Below are positions 18,301-26,184 of a DNA stretch of 64,000 bases, piece by piece. The notes under the pieces were generated by a model. It was given only the letters and a program-made list of their open reading frames with translations. It had not been told where the DNA came from and did no database searches. Source of the stretch: a bacterium (GTDB lineage Bacteria; Bacteroidota; Bacteroidia; Flavobacteriales_D; Crocinitomicaceae); the NCBI GenBank assembly GCA_024742305.1, contig JANSYQ010000002.1:186001-250000 (forward strand). Reading direction: 5' to 3'. A program made the position numbers and the translations under genes. Numbering within the stretch: position 1 is the stretch's first letter; the number at the start of each line of letters is the position of its first letter.

Positions 18301-18681
18301 CTGAGTCTGTACCAAGACTTGGACAGCATTAAGGATCAAGAAGGATTGGATGAATTTGTGGAGATGTTGGCGGATCGATTTGGACCCGTTCCCGATGAAG
18401 TTCACGAGTTGGTGCGCTCGTTCCGTTTGCGTTGGCAAGCGCAGGAGTTAGGTATGGAAAAGTTGGTGCTTAAATCAAACAAAATGATCGGGTATTTCAT
18501 TTCCAATGCACAATCGCCGTTTTATGAGTCGCCAGTATTCACTAAAATCCTCGACTTCATGCAGCGCTATCCATCTAGGGCGAAACTCAGCGAGAAAAAC
18601 GATCGACTTCGAATTGTTATTGATGATGTGAAATCGTTGGGAGATGCTTTCAATCGATTGGAGCAGATTATGAAGGCGTAG
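15343..18681 (+). CDS. mfd: Transcription-repair coupling factor
   Basis: 1112 aa, normal for Bacteroidota Mfd. Order: UvrB-like N-terminal region (FSIRGGIVDVYS, about 170-190), RNA-polymerase-interaction (CarD-like) domain with YVTHIDHGVGKFSGLE (about 430), then a RecG-like translocase with Walker A GDVGFGKTE (about 583-591), DEEQKFG (about 684), TATPIPRTLQFSLMGARD, ATTIIESGIDISNANT and QLRGRVGRS, and the C-terminal TRCF domain. It displaces stalled RNA polymerase at lesions and recruits UvrA. Directly follows fbp; the pairing looks positional, not functional. Confidence 0.98.
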   Translation: MERKDLRTSFSQLEPINRTANELQLVGSKIAWNGLIGSSRSICAAAVAQQAPGNHLFLLGDKEEAAYFLNDLQEMHPDQTNILFYPASYRVPYEVEKTDNANVVSRAEVLEKINSGNNLWIVTYPKALFEKIPSKKVLDKNTLKLEVGKSYSIDFINEMLLELRFDRVDFVYEPGQFSIRGGIVDVYSYSNDEPFRIEFFGDEVESIRTFDASTQLSINQHQFFTVVPNVQGKMVNDGNESFLDYLGEAATIWLDSFSKTQDKLDKEYRKALKIYDSLDHQTSPTIPDQLFLHPSKLQEALETHSVIEFGMEHHFNAQITENFDFKPQPSFNKNFDILAEDILQRTKQGFTVCIFSNQPKQITRLEQIFADTNAEVSFRPVPAALHEGFISPANKLVCYTDHQIFERYHRFRLKEGFRQAKQALTLKELYNLQSGDYVTHIDHGVGKFSGLETIEVNGKQQEAIRLLYRDNDVLYVGIHALHRISKFTGKDGAVPKMNKLGTAAWSNLKQKTKKKIKELAFDLIKLYAKRKAQAGFAFSPDTYLQNELEASFMYEDTPDQLKATIAVKEDMESDTPMDRLVCGDVGFGKTEIAIRAAFKAVADNKQVAILVPTTILSMQHFRSFQERLKDFPCNIDFINRFKSAKKTTETLKKLASGEIDILIGTHAIVGNRVKFKDLGLMIIDEEQKFGVSVKDKLKTLRATVDTLTLTATPIPRTLQFSLMGARDLSIINTPPPNRQPVLTEVIQFKEETIRDAIAYEVSRGGQVFFVHNRLQNIMEISGMIQRLCPGVRVGIGHGQMDGQELEKIMMGFINHEYDVLLATTIIESGIDISNANTIIINNAHNFGISDLHQLRGRVGRSNKKGFCYLVAPTASAMTTEARKRLEALVQFSDLGSGFNIAMKDLDIRGAGNMLGGEQSGFIADIGFDMYQKILNEAIEELRESEFKELFEQRNSDNLTQYVKDCVFETDLEIRIPGTYVNNVAERLSLYQDLDSIKDQEGLDEFVEMLADRFGPVPDEVHELVRSFRLRWQAQELGMEKLVLKSNKMIGYFISNAQSPFYESPVFTKILDFMQRYPSRAKLSEKNDRLRIVIDDVKSLGDAFNRLEQIMKA

Positions 18682-18685
18682 GAGT

Positions 18686-18800
18686 GGTGAGAAGAAAGAA
18701 GTGAAAAGTTAAAAGGGAGAACGTTTTCCATCTTCCGACAAACCAAAAGCACTTTTCGCCTTTCTCAATTCACTTTTCTCCAACTTTTTCCCTCTTATTT
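18686..18800. repeat. Long heptamer-period inverted array
   Basis: The left arm (about 18686-18726) reads ggtgaga, agaaaga, agtgaaa, agttaaa, agggaga, all in register. The right arm (about 18749-18800) reads agcactt, ttcgcct, ttctcaa, ttcactt, ttctcca, acttttt, ccctctt. The arms are roughly complementary, so the 115-bp element could fold into an imperfect hairpin. It lies between mfd and the next gene and may also work as a terminator. Confidence 0.7.
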
Positions 18801-18847
18801 TCAAACCATTCGCTTTTTCGCAGCGTCTTACAATAAAATTCACTTTC

Positions 18848-19483
18848 ATGCGCTACCTATATTTCTTACTTGTTCTTGTTTTTATCACAGGATGTGCTCA
18901 TGGAAGACTGCGTTTACGGAAGGTGGACAATAAAGACCACGTAGAAGCGGTAGCTAAGAAGGAAGAAAATACAGCTTCAAAGCGCACGTTTGTAGCCAAG
19001 CAAGATCAACAGATAATTGACCCAAATGTGGAAGAGGAAGGCTCAGAAATGTCGACTTCAACATCACCGAAAACAATAGAGGCTGCAACAACTATTTCAA
19101 CGTTCGACTCAGCCGAAACCCAAACGGAAAAAGCAATAGAAACAAGTTCAGAGGAAGATGACGACGATATTTCTAAAGGACAGAAAGTTCGCTTAGCCAT
19201 TCAAGCAGAAAACGACGCGCGAAAGGCCAAAAAGTCCTTTATTTGGTCCCTAGTTATGTTCTTATCTATTCTCGTTCCCTTTCTCGCGATAATAGCGCCT
19301 TTCTCGTTGATTCCGTTCATTATTGGAACCATCAAACTGAATCAATCGAACAAGTCCGACTACATTACACCAGCAGGTGAACGCGATGCTCGATCAGCGC
19401 GAATAATGCAATTGATCTACGGAGTTATGCTGGCGTTATTGCTTCTTGCCATTACCATCATAATCATCGTATTTTTCCTATAA
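18848..19483 (+). CDS. Membrane-anchored lipoprotein with two C-terminal helices
   Basis: 211 aa. N-terminal lipoprotein signal with lipobox FITGCAHG, then ~100 charged, low-complexity residues rich in Glu, Thr and Ser (SSEEDDDDISKG). Two transmembrane helices follow (SLVMFLSILVPFLAIIAPFS and MQLIYGVMLALLLLAITIII) around a short loop with GTIKLNQ, like the DUF4190-type membrane module. Having both a lipid anchor and C-terminal helices is odd for an envelope protein; if the helices insert in the inner membrane the N-terminus would also be held there. Function unknown. Confidence 0.7.
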   Translation: MRYLYFLLVLVFITGCAHGRLRLRKVDNKDHVEAVAKKEENTASKRTFVAKQDQQIIDPNVEEEGSEMSTSTSPKTIEAATTISTFDSAETQTEKAIETSSEEDDDDISKGQKVRLAIQAENDARKAKKSFIWSLVMFLSILVPFLAIIAPFSLIPFIIGTIKLNQSNKSDYITPAGERDARSARIMQLIYGVMLALLLLAITIIIIVFFL

Positions 19484-19498
19484 ATCCACCGTTTTTGC

Positions 19499-19506
19499 TA
19501 CCTTCG
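19499..19506 (+). promoter_or_regulatory. Leaderless-type -7 box for the glycosyltransferase
   Basis: TACCTTCG (one mismatch to TAnnTTTG) ends exactly 4 nt before the ATG at 19511, the same spacing as five other genes in this window. Confidence 0.4.
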
Positions 19507-19510
19507 AGGC

Positions 19511-20635
19511 ATGTCCAAACCCTTGAAGGCTATTGTCTCTGTGACGAACGATTTGTACACCGATAATCGGGTTCATAAGGTATGTACTTTTCTTCATGAA
19601 AACGGCTACGAAGTGCTTCTTGTGGGTAGAAAAAGACGGTCAAGCGTTGCGCTCAATCCTAGAGATTATCAAACCAAAAGGATGCGTTTGCTCTTCGAAA
19701 AAGGAGCGGCGTTCTATGCCTTTTTCAATCTTCGTTTGTTCTTTTTCTTGCTTTCTAAAAAATGCGACTTGCTCGTTTCAAACGATTTGGATACCCTGCT
19801 CGCCAACCACATGGCTAAAAAATTCAAACGCAATTGTCGACTGGTTTACGATTCACATGAGTACTTTACCGAGGTTCCTGAATTGGTAAATCGTCCTTCA
19901 GTGCAACGAATTTGGCTGGGTATCGAAAAGTGGATTTTTCCGCAGTTGGAGGCTGTGTATACTGTGAATGAATCCATCGCGAAAATTTACTCGGATTTGT
20001 ATGGGAAAGAGATCAAAGTCGTCCGAAATATCTCGCAGCGCTGGCAGCCGGAAAATGTGAAATCGAAGCAGGAATTGGACATCCCCGAAAACGTTCCACT
20101 GATTATTTTACAAGGTGCCGGAATTAACGTGGATCGCGGTGCTGAAGAAGCGGTTGAAGCCATGCAGGAAGTAGATGCGGTGCTTATGATCGTTGGGGAC
20201 GGTGATGTGGTGGCTCAATTGAAAGAACGCGTAAAAGAACTGCAGCTGGAATCCAAAGTTCGTTTTTACGGACGCCGACCGTACTTGGAAATGATGCAAT
20301 TCACCTATCATGCCGACCTCGGATTAACGCTCGACAAGGACACGAACCCGAATTACAAATTCTCACTTCCCAACAAGGTTTTTGATTACATGCACGCGGG
20401 TACGCCTGTCGTTGCGACCAATATTATCGAAGTTGCGAACGTGATCAAAACACATGACATCGGCGTGGTGCTGGAAACGATTACTCCGAAAACCTTGGCA
20501 CAAGCGCTAACAGAAATAATCAACGATCCTGAACGTTTGAAGAGGATGAAGTCCAATTGTGCGAAGGCCGCCCAAACCGAAAACTGGGAAAATGAAACGG
20601 CTGTGCTTTCCGAAATCTATCTTCAACATGGCTGA
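19511..20635 (+). CDS. Glycosyltransferase family 4-like
   Basis: 374 aa GT-B enzyme. The N-terminal half has the pattern VSVTNDLYTDNRVHKVCTFL with a later VYDSHEYFTEVP; the C-terminal half has the GT4 core: LIILQGAGINVDRGAEEAVE, VLMIVGDGDV, VRFYGRRPYLEMM and SLPNKVFDYMHAGTPVVAT with the nucleotide-sugar-binding region. It probably adds a sugar to a lipid or polysaccharide acceptor at the inner membrane. The next glycosyltransferase overlaps it by 8 bp, so both probably act on the same glycan. Confidence 0.9.
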   Translation: MSKPLKAIVSVTNDLYTDNRVHKVCTFLHENGYEVLLVGRKRRSSVALNPRDYQTKRMRLLFEKGAAFYAFFNLRLFFFLLSKKCDLLVSNDLDTLLANHMAKKFKRNCRLVYDSHEYFTEVPELVNRPSVQRIWLGIEKWIFPQLEAVYTVNESIAKIYSDLYGKEIKVVRNISQRWQPENVKSKQELDIPENVPLIILQGAGINVDRGAEEAVEAMQEVDAVLMIVGDGDVVAQLKERVKELQLESKVRFYGRRPYLEMMQFTYHADLGLTLDKDTNPNYKFSLPNKVFDYMHAGTPVVATNIIEVANVIKTHDIGVVLETITPKTLAQALTEIINDPERLKRMKSNCAKAAQTENWENETAVLSEIYLQHG

Positions 20636-21740
20636 AAAGCGATTGCATATTATCAGTTTTGACGTCCCATTGCCGGCAGACTACGGAGGTGCGATAGATG
20701 TATTTTACCGACTCAAGGCACTGCATGAATTGGGGGTAAAAATCACGCTTCATTGTTATGAATATGGGCGTGGTGAATCGGCCGAACTGGAAAAGTACGC
20801 CGACATGGTGATCTATTATCCAAGACGAAAGCGTCTTATGGATGTACTGGATAAGCTTCCGTTTATCGTGAAAACGAGATCTTCCCGTGCTCTGATGCGC
20901 AATTTGCTTTTCAATGACCACCCCATTCTTTTCGAAGGTTTGCACACCACTTTTATGTTGAACGATGAACGCTTGAAGAATCGAACTCGAATGGTGCGAG
21001 CGCACAATATCGAACATGAGTATTACGATGCTCTTGCAAAACAAGCGACGGGGTTTCGAAAAAAGTTCTATCAATCTGAAGCAAAAAAACTGAAAGCCTA
21101 CGAGCCTCGACTAAAGTTTGCTACGCACATTTTTGCCATCAAGGAAGACGATGCTTTTTACTTCAAACAGTACTGCAAAAACACCTTCGTACTTCCCGCT
21201 TGTGCATCAATAGAAAGTGGTGATAGCGCGGATACGCTGCCGTATTGTTTGTTCCAAGGAAACTTGTCTGTTCCGGAAAATGAAACGGGATTACTTTGGT
21301 TGATTGATCATGTGTTTGCACCCAATAACCTCACAAATAAATTAAAAGTTGCGGGAAAACGACCTTCTGATACGGTTGTGCACCATTGCGCTGAACACAA
21401 CATCGAGTTGATTGCTAACCCCGACGATGCGCATATGAACGAATTAATTCAAGAGGCTCGGGTACATGTTTTTTACTCGAATCAAGATACTGGGGTGAAG
21501 CTAAAATTGGTCAATGCACTCCGGTCTCCTGGAGCCATTCTTGCCAATCGAAAAATGCTACGCGGCACCGATTTCGAACACCTTTGTGACGAAGTAAATT
21601 CACCCGAAGAATATTTGGATCGTATTAACTCCTACTTAATTTCGCCAGTGAGTGAAATTCATCTAGAGTTGCGCAATGCGTTTTTGGAGGAACACCTCAA
21701 CCCTGTTCGAAATTGTCAAATGATCACCGATTTACTATGA
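20628..21740 (+). CDS. Glycosyltransferase (GT-B type)
   Basis: 370 aa from the ATG at 20628 (MAEKRLHIISFDVPLPADYG), which overlaps the stop of the preceding glycosyltransferase (ATGGCTGA). The frame extends to 20559 but that would bury the start deeper in the upstream gene. Family features: PADYGGAIDVFYRLKALHELG, VRAHNIEHEYY, FQGNLSVPENETGLLWL and VKLKLVNALRSPGAILANR. The ATGA overlap at its end couples it to an alpha/beta hydrolase. Acceptor and sugar unknown. Confidence 0.85.
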   Translation: MAEKRLHIISFDVPLPADYGGAIDVFYRLKALHELGVKITLHCYEYGRGESAELEKYADMVIYYPRRKRLMDVLDKLPFIVKTRSSRALMRNLLFNDHPILFEGLHTTFMLNDERLKNRTRMVRAHNIEHEYYDALAKQATGFRKKFYQSEAKKLKAYEPRLKFATHIFAIKEDDAFYFKQYCKNTFVLPACASIESGDSADTLPYCLFQGNLSVPENETGLLWLIDHVFAPNNLTNKLKVAGKRPSDTVVHHCAEHNIELIANPDDAHMNELIQEARVHVFYSNQDTGVKLKLVNALRSPGAILANRKMLRGTDFEHLCDEVNSPEEYLDRINSYLISPVSEIHLELRNAFLEEHLNPVRNCQMITDLL

Positions 21741-23110
21741 AAAAATTTCTTTTGTTTTTGGTTCTCCTATTCCCGATTGCTTTGAATGCTCAAAAGTTGG
21801 AAGGGAAATGGTATTCAAGTTTTACCGTTATGGGAACATCCATGCGCATGAACTTGAAAGTAACAATGTCGCCGGAATTAGAGGTGCAGATTAGTAACCC
21901 TGACATGAAGGATGCGAAGCTAAACTGCAACAAGGCGACCCTCGACAATGACGCATTTTATTTCGAAGTGCAATCCATCGGACTTGAGTTCAACGGTACA
22001 CTTTCGGGCGACAGCATTGAAGGCGAAATGCAACAAAGTGGTTTACGTTGGGATGTTACTTTCAAGCGAGAAGAACAAGAAATGGCGCTTGTCAATCGAC
22101 CGCAAGAACCAAAGCCTCCATTCCCATATTCGACAGATTCCCTACAAATCGAGAACGGGTATATTCTCTTGGGAGCCACATTGGTACTACCCGAAAACTT
22201 TAATAAATCAACACCTATTGTCATACTCACTTCAGGGTCAGGTCCGCAAAACCGCGATTGTGAAATTGCCGGTCACAAACCTTTTTGGGTAATCGCCGAT
22301 CATTTGGCCCGAAACAACATAGCCTCCATCCGTTTTGATGACAGAGGAACTGGAACAAGTACGGGCAATTACAACGAAGCAAGCCTAGAAGATTTGGCAT
22401 CAGATGTGGAGACCATTGCACGACATGTGCGCAAGAAATTGAAGTACAAGAAAAATGCATTGGGGTTGATGGGACATTCTGAAGGCGGCATGCACACCAT
22501 AATCGCAGCGACGAATTATAAAAAAATTGATTTTCTGATCCAATTAGCGTCGACAGGCACCAGTGGGAAACAAGTGTTGATTCAGCAACAGTACGACATC
22601 CCAAAAGCAGCTGGAGGTTCAGAGGAACTGAGCACTTGGAACAGAGATGTGTATGCCGGAATGGTGGATATTGTTTTACGATTAGAGCAGGCAGAGGCAT
22701 CCGATTCATTGACGCAATTTTTAAGCTCGATGTACGATTCGGCGCCGACAGATTTTGACAAAACCACTACGCAGCGCTTACAATTTATCATGGGCAATAT
22801 TCAATTTGTAAACAACCCTTGGATGCGCCAGTTTTTAACTTTTACCACCTCGGACTATTTCGATGCGTTGGAAAAAAGAGAACTTCCAATCTTAGCAATT
22901 CACGGCGAAAAAGACATTCAAGTGGCTCCGGAGTCCAACTCGGCTGGGTTTGATGATTACGAATACGCCGAGTTAGAAATTATTCAAGGATTGAACCATT
23001 TGATGCAGTCTTGCAACGATTGTACCATTCAAGAGTACGGTGCCTTGGAAGAAACCATTTCACCTACCGTTTTACATTTTATGTCGGATTGGATTCAGGA
23101 GCTTCATTAG
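21737..23110 (+). CDS. Secreted alpha/beta hydrolase (serine esterase/peptidase-like)
   Basis: 457 aa from the ATG at 21737, which overlaps the glycosyltransferase stop as ATGA; the signal peptide MKKFLLFLVLLFPIALNAQ begins there. A ~100-residue N-terminal beta domain precedes the hydrolase domain. The oxyanion region is TSGSGPQNRDCE, the nucleophile elbow GHSEGG (Ser about 247), and the likely His is in GLNHLM. This fits the secreted hydrolases often annotated as S9-like or acyl hydrolases; substrate unknown. Coupling to two glycosyltransferases is notable and may mean it acts on an acylated glycan. Its last 32 bp overlap the convergent LETM1-like gene. Confidence 0.88.
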   Translation: MKKFLLFLVLLFPIALNAQKLEGKWYSSFTVMGTSMRMNLKVTMSPELEVQISNPDMKDAKLNCNKATLDNDAFYFEVQSIGLEFNGTLSGDSIEGEMQQSGLRWDVTFKREEQEMALVNRPQEPKPPFPYSTDSLQIENGYILLGATLVLPENFNKSTPIVILTSGSGPQNRDCEIAGHKPFWVIADHLARNNIASIRFDDRGTGTSTGNYNEASLEDLASDVETIARHVRKKLKYKKNALGLMGHSEGGMHTIIAATNYKKIDFLIQLASTGTSGKQVLIQQQYDIPKAAGGSEELSTWNRDVYAGMVDIVLRLEQAEASDSLTQFLSSMYDSAPTDFDKTTTQRLQFIMGNIQFVNNPWMRQFLTFTTSDYFDALEKRELPILAIHGEKDIQVAPESNSAGFDDYEYAELEIIQGLNHLMQSCNDCTIQEYGALEETISPTVLHFMSDWIQELH

Positions 23111-24383
23111 GACTTTCATCCTCTTCATGATCTTCCTCTATCGTGTTTTCCTTGAAAGCGGAAGGAATTAAATCGGGAATCAACTTTAGTAATAATGGCA
23201 TAAGAACCGCACCTCCAGGAAGCATAAAAACGGTCAGAGCTGGTATCGATTTTGCCAAATCCTTGAATTGCGCCTTCACGGCTTCCTTTTCCTCGGGCGT
23301 TAATTCCTGCGTACTCGATTTTCGAATGAGTCGTACCAATTCTTTGCTTTCTCTCAGTTCGACTTTCAGTTTGTCGCTGTTTCGAGAAATCACTTTGCTC
23401 CATCGTTTTGAGAAACTCTTGTAGACCTTATCGTATTTCGATCGATCACTTAAGTACGCCACTTGATCTTTACTCTTCAGTACAAAGTTCTCGACCATAC
23501 GCATGGAAGCCTCCATTTCTAGTTCTTCAATCTCTAGGTGTTCACCTAATTCAGTCAGAAAATCAACTTCTTCGGGCTGTGCTTCATGTGTTGCCATGAT
23601 GGTCAGTATGGAAATATCGAACAGGAAGCGTTTCAATAAAAAGTGGCGTGCTACAAAAGCAGAGAAGTCCTTCAGTGTGGCCCCGTGCCGAAAGCGTTCA
23701 ATAACTAGGTCGCGATCTTCTTCATCCAAATTGGCACTCGCCAAAAAGAAGTGGAACAAATCGGTTTCTTTTGATTCCACCACGCCGTCGGAGTAGACAG
23801 AAAGTGTGATGGCAGTCAACGCGTTTTCCGCATAATTATCGTACTTCTTCAGTGCTTCATCTTCGCGTTTGTGCTCAAAATCATCGAAGAGAATGACATC
23901 CAAATACGCAAAGGCATTACTGAGAGTATTGACCCACCATTTGTTCTCAAAAAAGTTTGCCTTGATATCAATTCGCTTGCCCAATACGCCTTCCAACACT
24001 TCTTCATTGGACTCTTTCCGATACATCTTGAACAATCGCGAAATGGCGCTGGCGTTATGATGACGGTAAAAATTGGTGAGTGCTTGCAGGAAATCGTCTT
24101 TATTGAACTCCTTCTCAATATGAATTTGCTGGTACACGAACAAGTGCGCTTCAAACAGCAGAAGCTTTAGTTTCTCCTCGGGTGTCCAAGAGGAATCGTC
24201 GATGTTTTTGGCAAAGATGAGTTGCAAAGGATACCCGAACATAATTCCGCTGTGTCCCAGTGTTAAATGTATGAACTGTAACTTTCTGGTGGAATCCGGG
24301 CGTTCTTGCTCAAGGGAAATCTCGCCCCGATCTACGAGATCGAAGTATTTTTGAATCCAACCTTTCGCTCCTGGTGACAGCAT
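23079..24383 (-). CDS. LETM1-like protein (TerB-like middle region)
   Basis: 434 aa. The C-terminal region FMLPGGAVLMPLLLKLIPDL IPSAF (about 390-412) is the core of the LETM1 membrane segment known from mitochondrial ion-transport proteins. The middle (about 165-290: YSDGVVESKETDLFHFFLAS and similar acidic helices) resembles a TerB-type helical bundle. A short charged tail follows. Related Flavobacteriia proteins are annotated as LETM1-related biofilm-associated proteins. It would sit in the inner membrane by one hydrophobic hairpin with most of the protein in the cytoplasm. Its 3' end overlaps the convergent hydrolase gene by 32 bp. Confidence 0.8.
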   Translation of the reverse strand: MLSPGAKGWIQKYFDLVDRGEISLEQERPDSTRKLQFIHLTLGHSGIMFGYPLQLIFAKNIDDSSWTPEEKLKLLLFEAHLFVYQQIHIEKEFNKDDFLQALTNFYRHHNASAISRLFKMYRKESNEEVLEGVLGKRIDIKANFFENKWWVNTLSNAFAYLDVILFDDFEHKREDEALKKYDNYAENALTAITLSVYSDGVVESKETDLFHFFLASANLDEEDRDLVIERFRHGATLKDFSAFVARHFLLKRFLFDISILTIMATHEAQPEEVDFLTELGEHLEIEELEMEASMRMVENFVLKSKDQVAYLSDRSKYDKVYKSFSKRWSKVISRNSDKLKVELRESKELVRLIRKSSTQELTPEEKEAVKAQFKDLAKSIPALTVFMLPGGAVLMPLLLKLIPDLIPSAFKENTIEEDHEEDESPNEAPESNPT

Positions 24384-24452
24384 AACTTTATCAAGGAATT
24401 GTCTTAAACAAAACTAGTAAATTAGAGGAAAGACCGCTCCTTGCAGTCGCTG

Positions 24453-24494
24453 AAAGATGAAAGACTGAAAGACAAAAGACACTAGACTTGGACG
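24453..24494. repeat. Heptamer-period array (AAAGACT type), left copy
   Basis: Six units in 7-bp register: aaagatg, aaagact, gaaagac, aaaagac, actagac, ttggacg. It shares the 16-mer AGACACTAGACTTGGA (24477-24492) with a second array at 25059-25074; the two flank the barrel-protein gene. Confidence 0.75.
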
Positions 24495-24502
24495 CACCGC
24501 AC

Positions 24503-24985
24503 TTAGCGGAACGCATAGCGCACGGCGAAACCAATTTTCAATCCGACTTCAAAGTTGGGAATCATACGCAAGGTTGGACCTGCATCTAAAGCCACATTGA
24601 TGGGAATAAAATCGAAAGTGTGTTCAACACCGAAAACTCCGGTTGCACCGCCCCAAAAGCCATTAGTCGCTTGGGTATCAAGTCTGCCTGCTGAATGCTG
24701 ACCCCAATAGCCTAAATCCACACCACCGCCGGCGTACCAATCAAAATCATTCTTCAACGGATGATTGTACAAGTACAACCCTTCCAACCAAATAAATTGA
24801 CGTCCGGCCCCAAAGTTGATTTCGAAGGCATTCGGCTCCTGAAAAAAGTGCTTTACACTAAATTGCGCCATGTCCACATTGAGAGTCGACCAATCACCTT
24901 TAATTCCAATGGCTGTTTTGTATTGCTGCGCATACGATGAAGTTCCCAGCGTGGAGAGCGCTAGGATAAGGAGAATTTTTTTCAT
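24503..24985 (-). CDS. Small outer-membrane beta-barrel-like protein
   Basis: 160 aa. Signal peptide MKKILLILALSTLGTSSYAQ, then alternating beta-strand pattern with many aromatics and Gly (KTAIGIKGDWSTLN; FEINFGAGRQFIWLEGLYLY; WYAGGGVDLGYWG; LKIGFAVRYAFR) ending in an aromatic-basic strand as in outer-membrane barrels. At about 140 mature residues it would make an eight-stranded barrel. No family named. Two related heptamer arrays flank it. Confidence 0.8.
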   Translation of the reverse strand: MKKILLILALSTLGTSSYAQQYKTAIGIKGDWSTLNVDMAQFSVKHFFQEPNAFEINFGAGRQFIWLEGLYLYNHPLKNDFDWYAGGGVDLGYWGQHSAGRLDTQATNGFWGGATGVFGVEHTFDFIPINVALDAGPTLRMIPNFEVGLKIGFAVRYAFR

Positions 24986-25048
24986 TTTCTTGCTGGTTTG
25001 TTCTATTAAAACGAGCAGAAACGTGGGTTTATTACTTAAGTAATCTAA

Positions 25049-25083
25049 GAAAGACGCTAGACACTAGACTTGGAGACACTAGA
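25049..25083. repeat. Heptamer-period array (AAAGACT type), right copy
   Basis: Five units in 7-bp register: gaaagac, gctagac, actagac, ttggaga, cactaga. It carries the same 16-mer as the array at 24477 in the same orientation, 582 bp apart. Confidence 0.75.
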
Positions 25084-25110
25084 AAGAAACTGTTGAATGA
25101 TAAAGACAAA

Positions 25111-26184
25111 TTACTTCGAAATGCTCAACCTGATGTCGAAGGTTTTGGTTTCATCCGCATTGCTCCATTCGCCGTCTAGAACGCCTCCTTGCATTACTTG
25201 AAGATTGAACGAGCCCGTTTTCTTGTCGTTAACTTTCTCAGTGAGCTGAAGGAATCCTGCAACGTCGGTCCAACCAATAAGTTCAATGGGTTCTTTCACT
25301 TTGTTGTACCAATAGACTCCGTAGTAGCGATCGCCCATCGAGTTTTTGATAATCATCGTGATGGGATATTTGCCAGCAATTTTTCCTTCCAATATTTTTC
25401 CGTCGGATACAGAATTATATTCAAAACTAAGCGGCTCTCCTGCTAGCAGCGCTCCACCATCGTCCGATAGCATGTGATCCAGTTCTTCCAAAGTGTACTC
25501 CTCGTGAAAGTCCCACAAATCGTCCAGTGCTGCCATCATGTGGTTGGAGCATCGTCCTTTGATAAATACAATGGAAGTGTCTGTCATGAAGTAATACTCC
25601 TCTGATAATTCCTTTGTTTCGGCATACCAGTCGGCACATTCTTGATACATTTCGTACTGTTCTGCTCCATAGCCTTCTTCGTCCTCGGTATCGATGGTAT
25701 TCATAAAAGCAGTGATTTCACCGAAAATGGAAGACGTTACCCATTCCGAGAGTTCCGACAGGGATTCCTCGCTGAACAAATCCGTCAATCGAATGGGCTG
25801 CCCTGACTTCGCATCAAACGTAAAGTACATGGTGTGATACTCCGAGTACGCACCGGTGTATGCGCATGAAATCGCTAAAGATAAATAGCGTCCGTTGTTG
25901 GCAAATATTTCGTATTCAAATTCCGAGGCACCGTGAAACTCACCCTCAGGCGGAAATACCTTATCAAAGCGATTTTCATCGTCTTCTTGATACACTTTTT
26001 CCAGCATTTCGTAGTGTAGCGCTTGGTTGATCCGTTCTGCAGCACCGGGGTTTTCCGAAGATCGAATAATGGGGAAGTAACTTGGAAAGTTGTAATCATC
26101 TTCGTTTACAAAAGAGTCAATCTCGAACTGCGCGTGAGCGCATATCGCCCCGACTAAAAACGTGAGTAGTGTTAGTGTTTTCAT
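25111..26184 (-). CDS. Secreted DUF3298/RsiV-like protein
   Basis: 357 aa. Signal peptide MKTLTLLTFLVGAICAHAQ. The region about 80-220 (EIFANNGRYLSLAISCAYTG, then YFTFDAKSGQPIRLTDLF) has the pattern of the DUF4163/DUF3298 module also found in the extracytoplasmic part of the anti-sigma factor RsiV. The last ~120 residues look like a separate beta domain (GKIAGKYPITMIIKNS; GDRYYGVYWYNK). Its ATG overlaps the stop of the upstream lamin-tail protein as ATGA, so the two are translationally coupled. Function unknown. Confidence 0.8.
   Translation of the reverse strand: MKTLTLLTFLVGAICAHAQFEIDSFVNEDDYNFPSYFPIIRSSENPGAAERINQALHYEMLEKVYQEDDENRFDKVFPPEGEFHGASEFEYEIFANNGRYLSLAISCAYTGAYSEYHTMYFTFDAKSGQPIRLTDLFSEESLSELSEWVTSSIFGEITAFMNTIDTEDEEGYGAEQYEMYQECADWYAETKELSEEYYFMTDTSIVFIKGRCSNHMMAALDDLWDFHEEYTLEELDHMLSDDGGALLAGEPLSFEYNSVSDGKILEGKIAGKYPITMIIKNSMGDRYYGVYWYNKVKEPIELIGWTDVAGFLQLTEKVNDKKTGSFNLQVMQGGVLDGEWSNADETKTFDIRLSISK

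Noticed and set aside
24453-25083. Insertion-sequence footprint (direct repeats around one gene)
   Set aside because: No transposase and no terminal inverted repeats; the repeats are better explained as members of the heptamer-array family.
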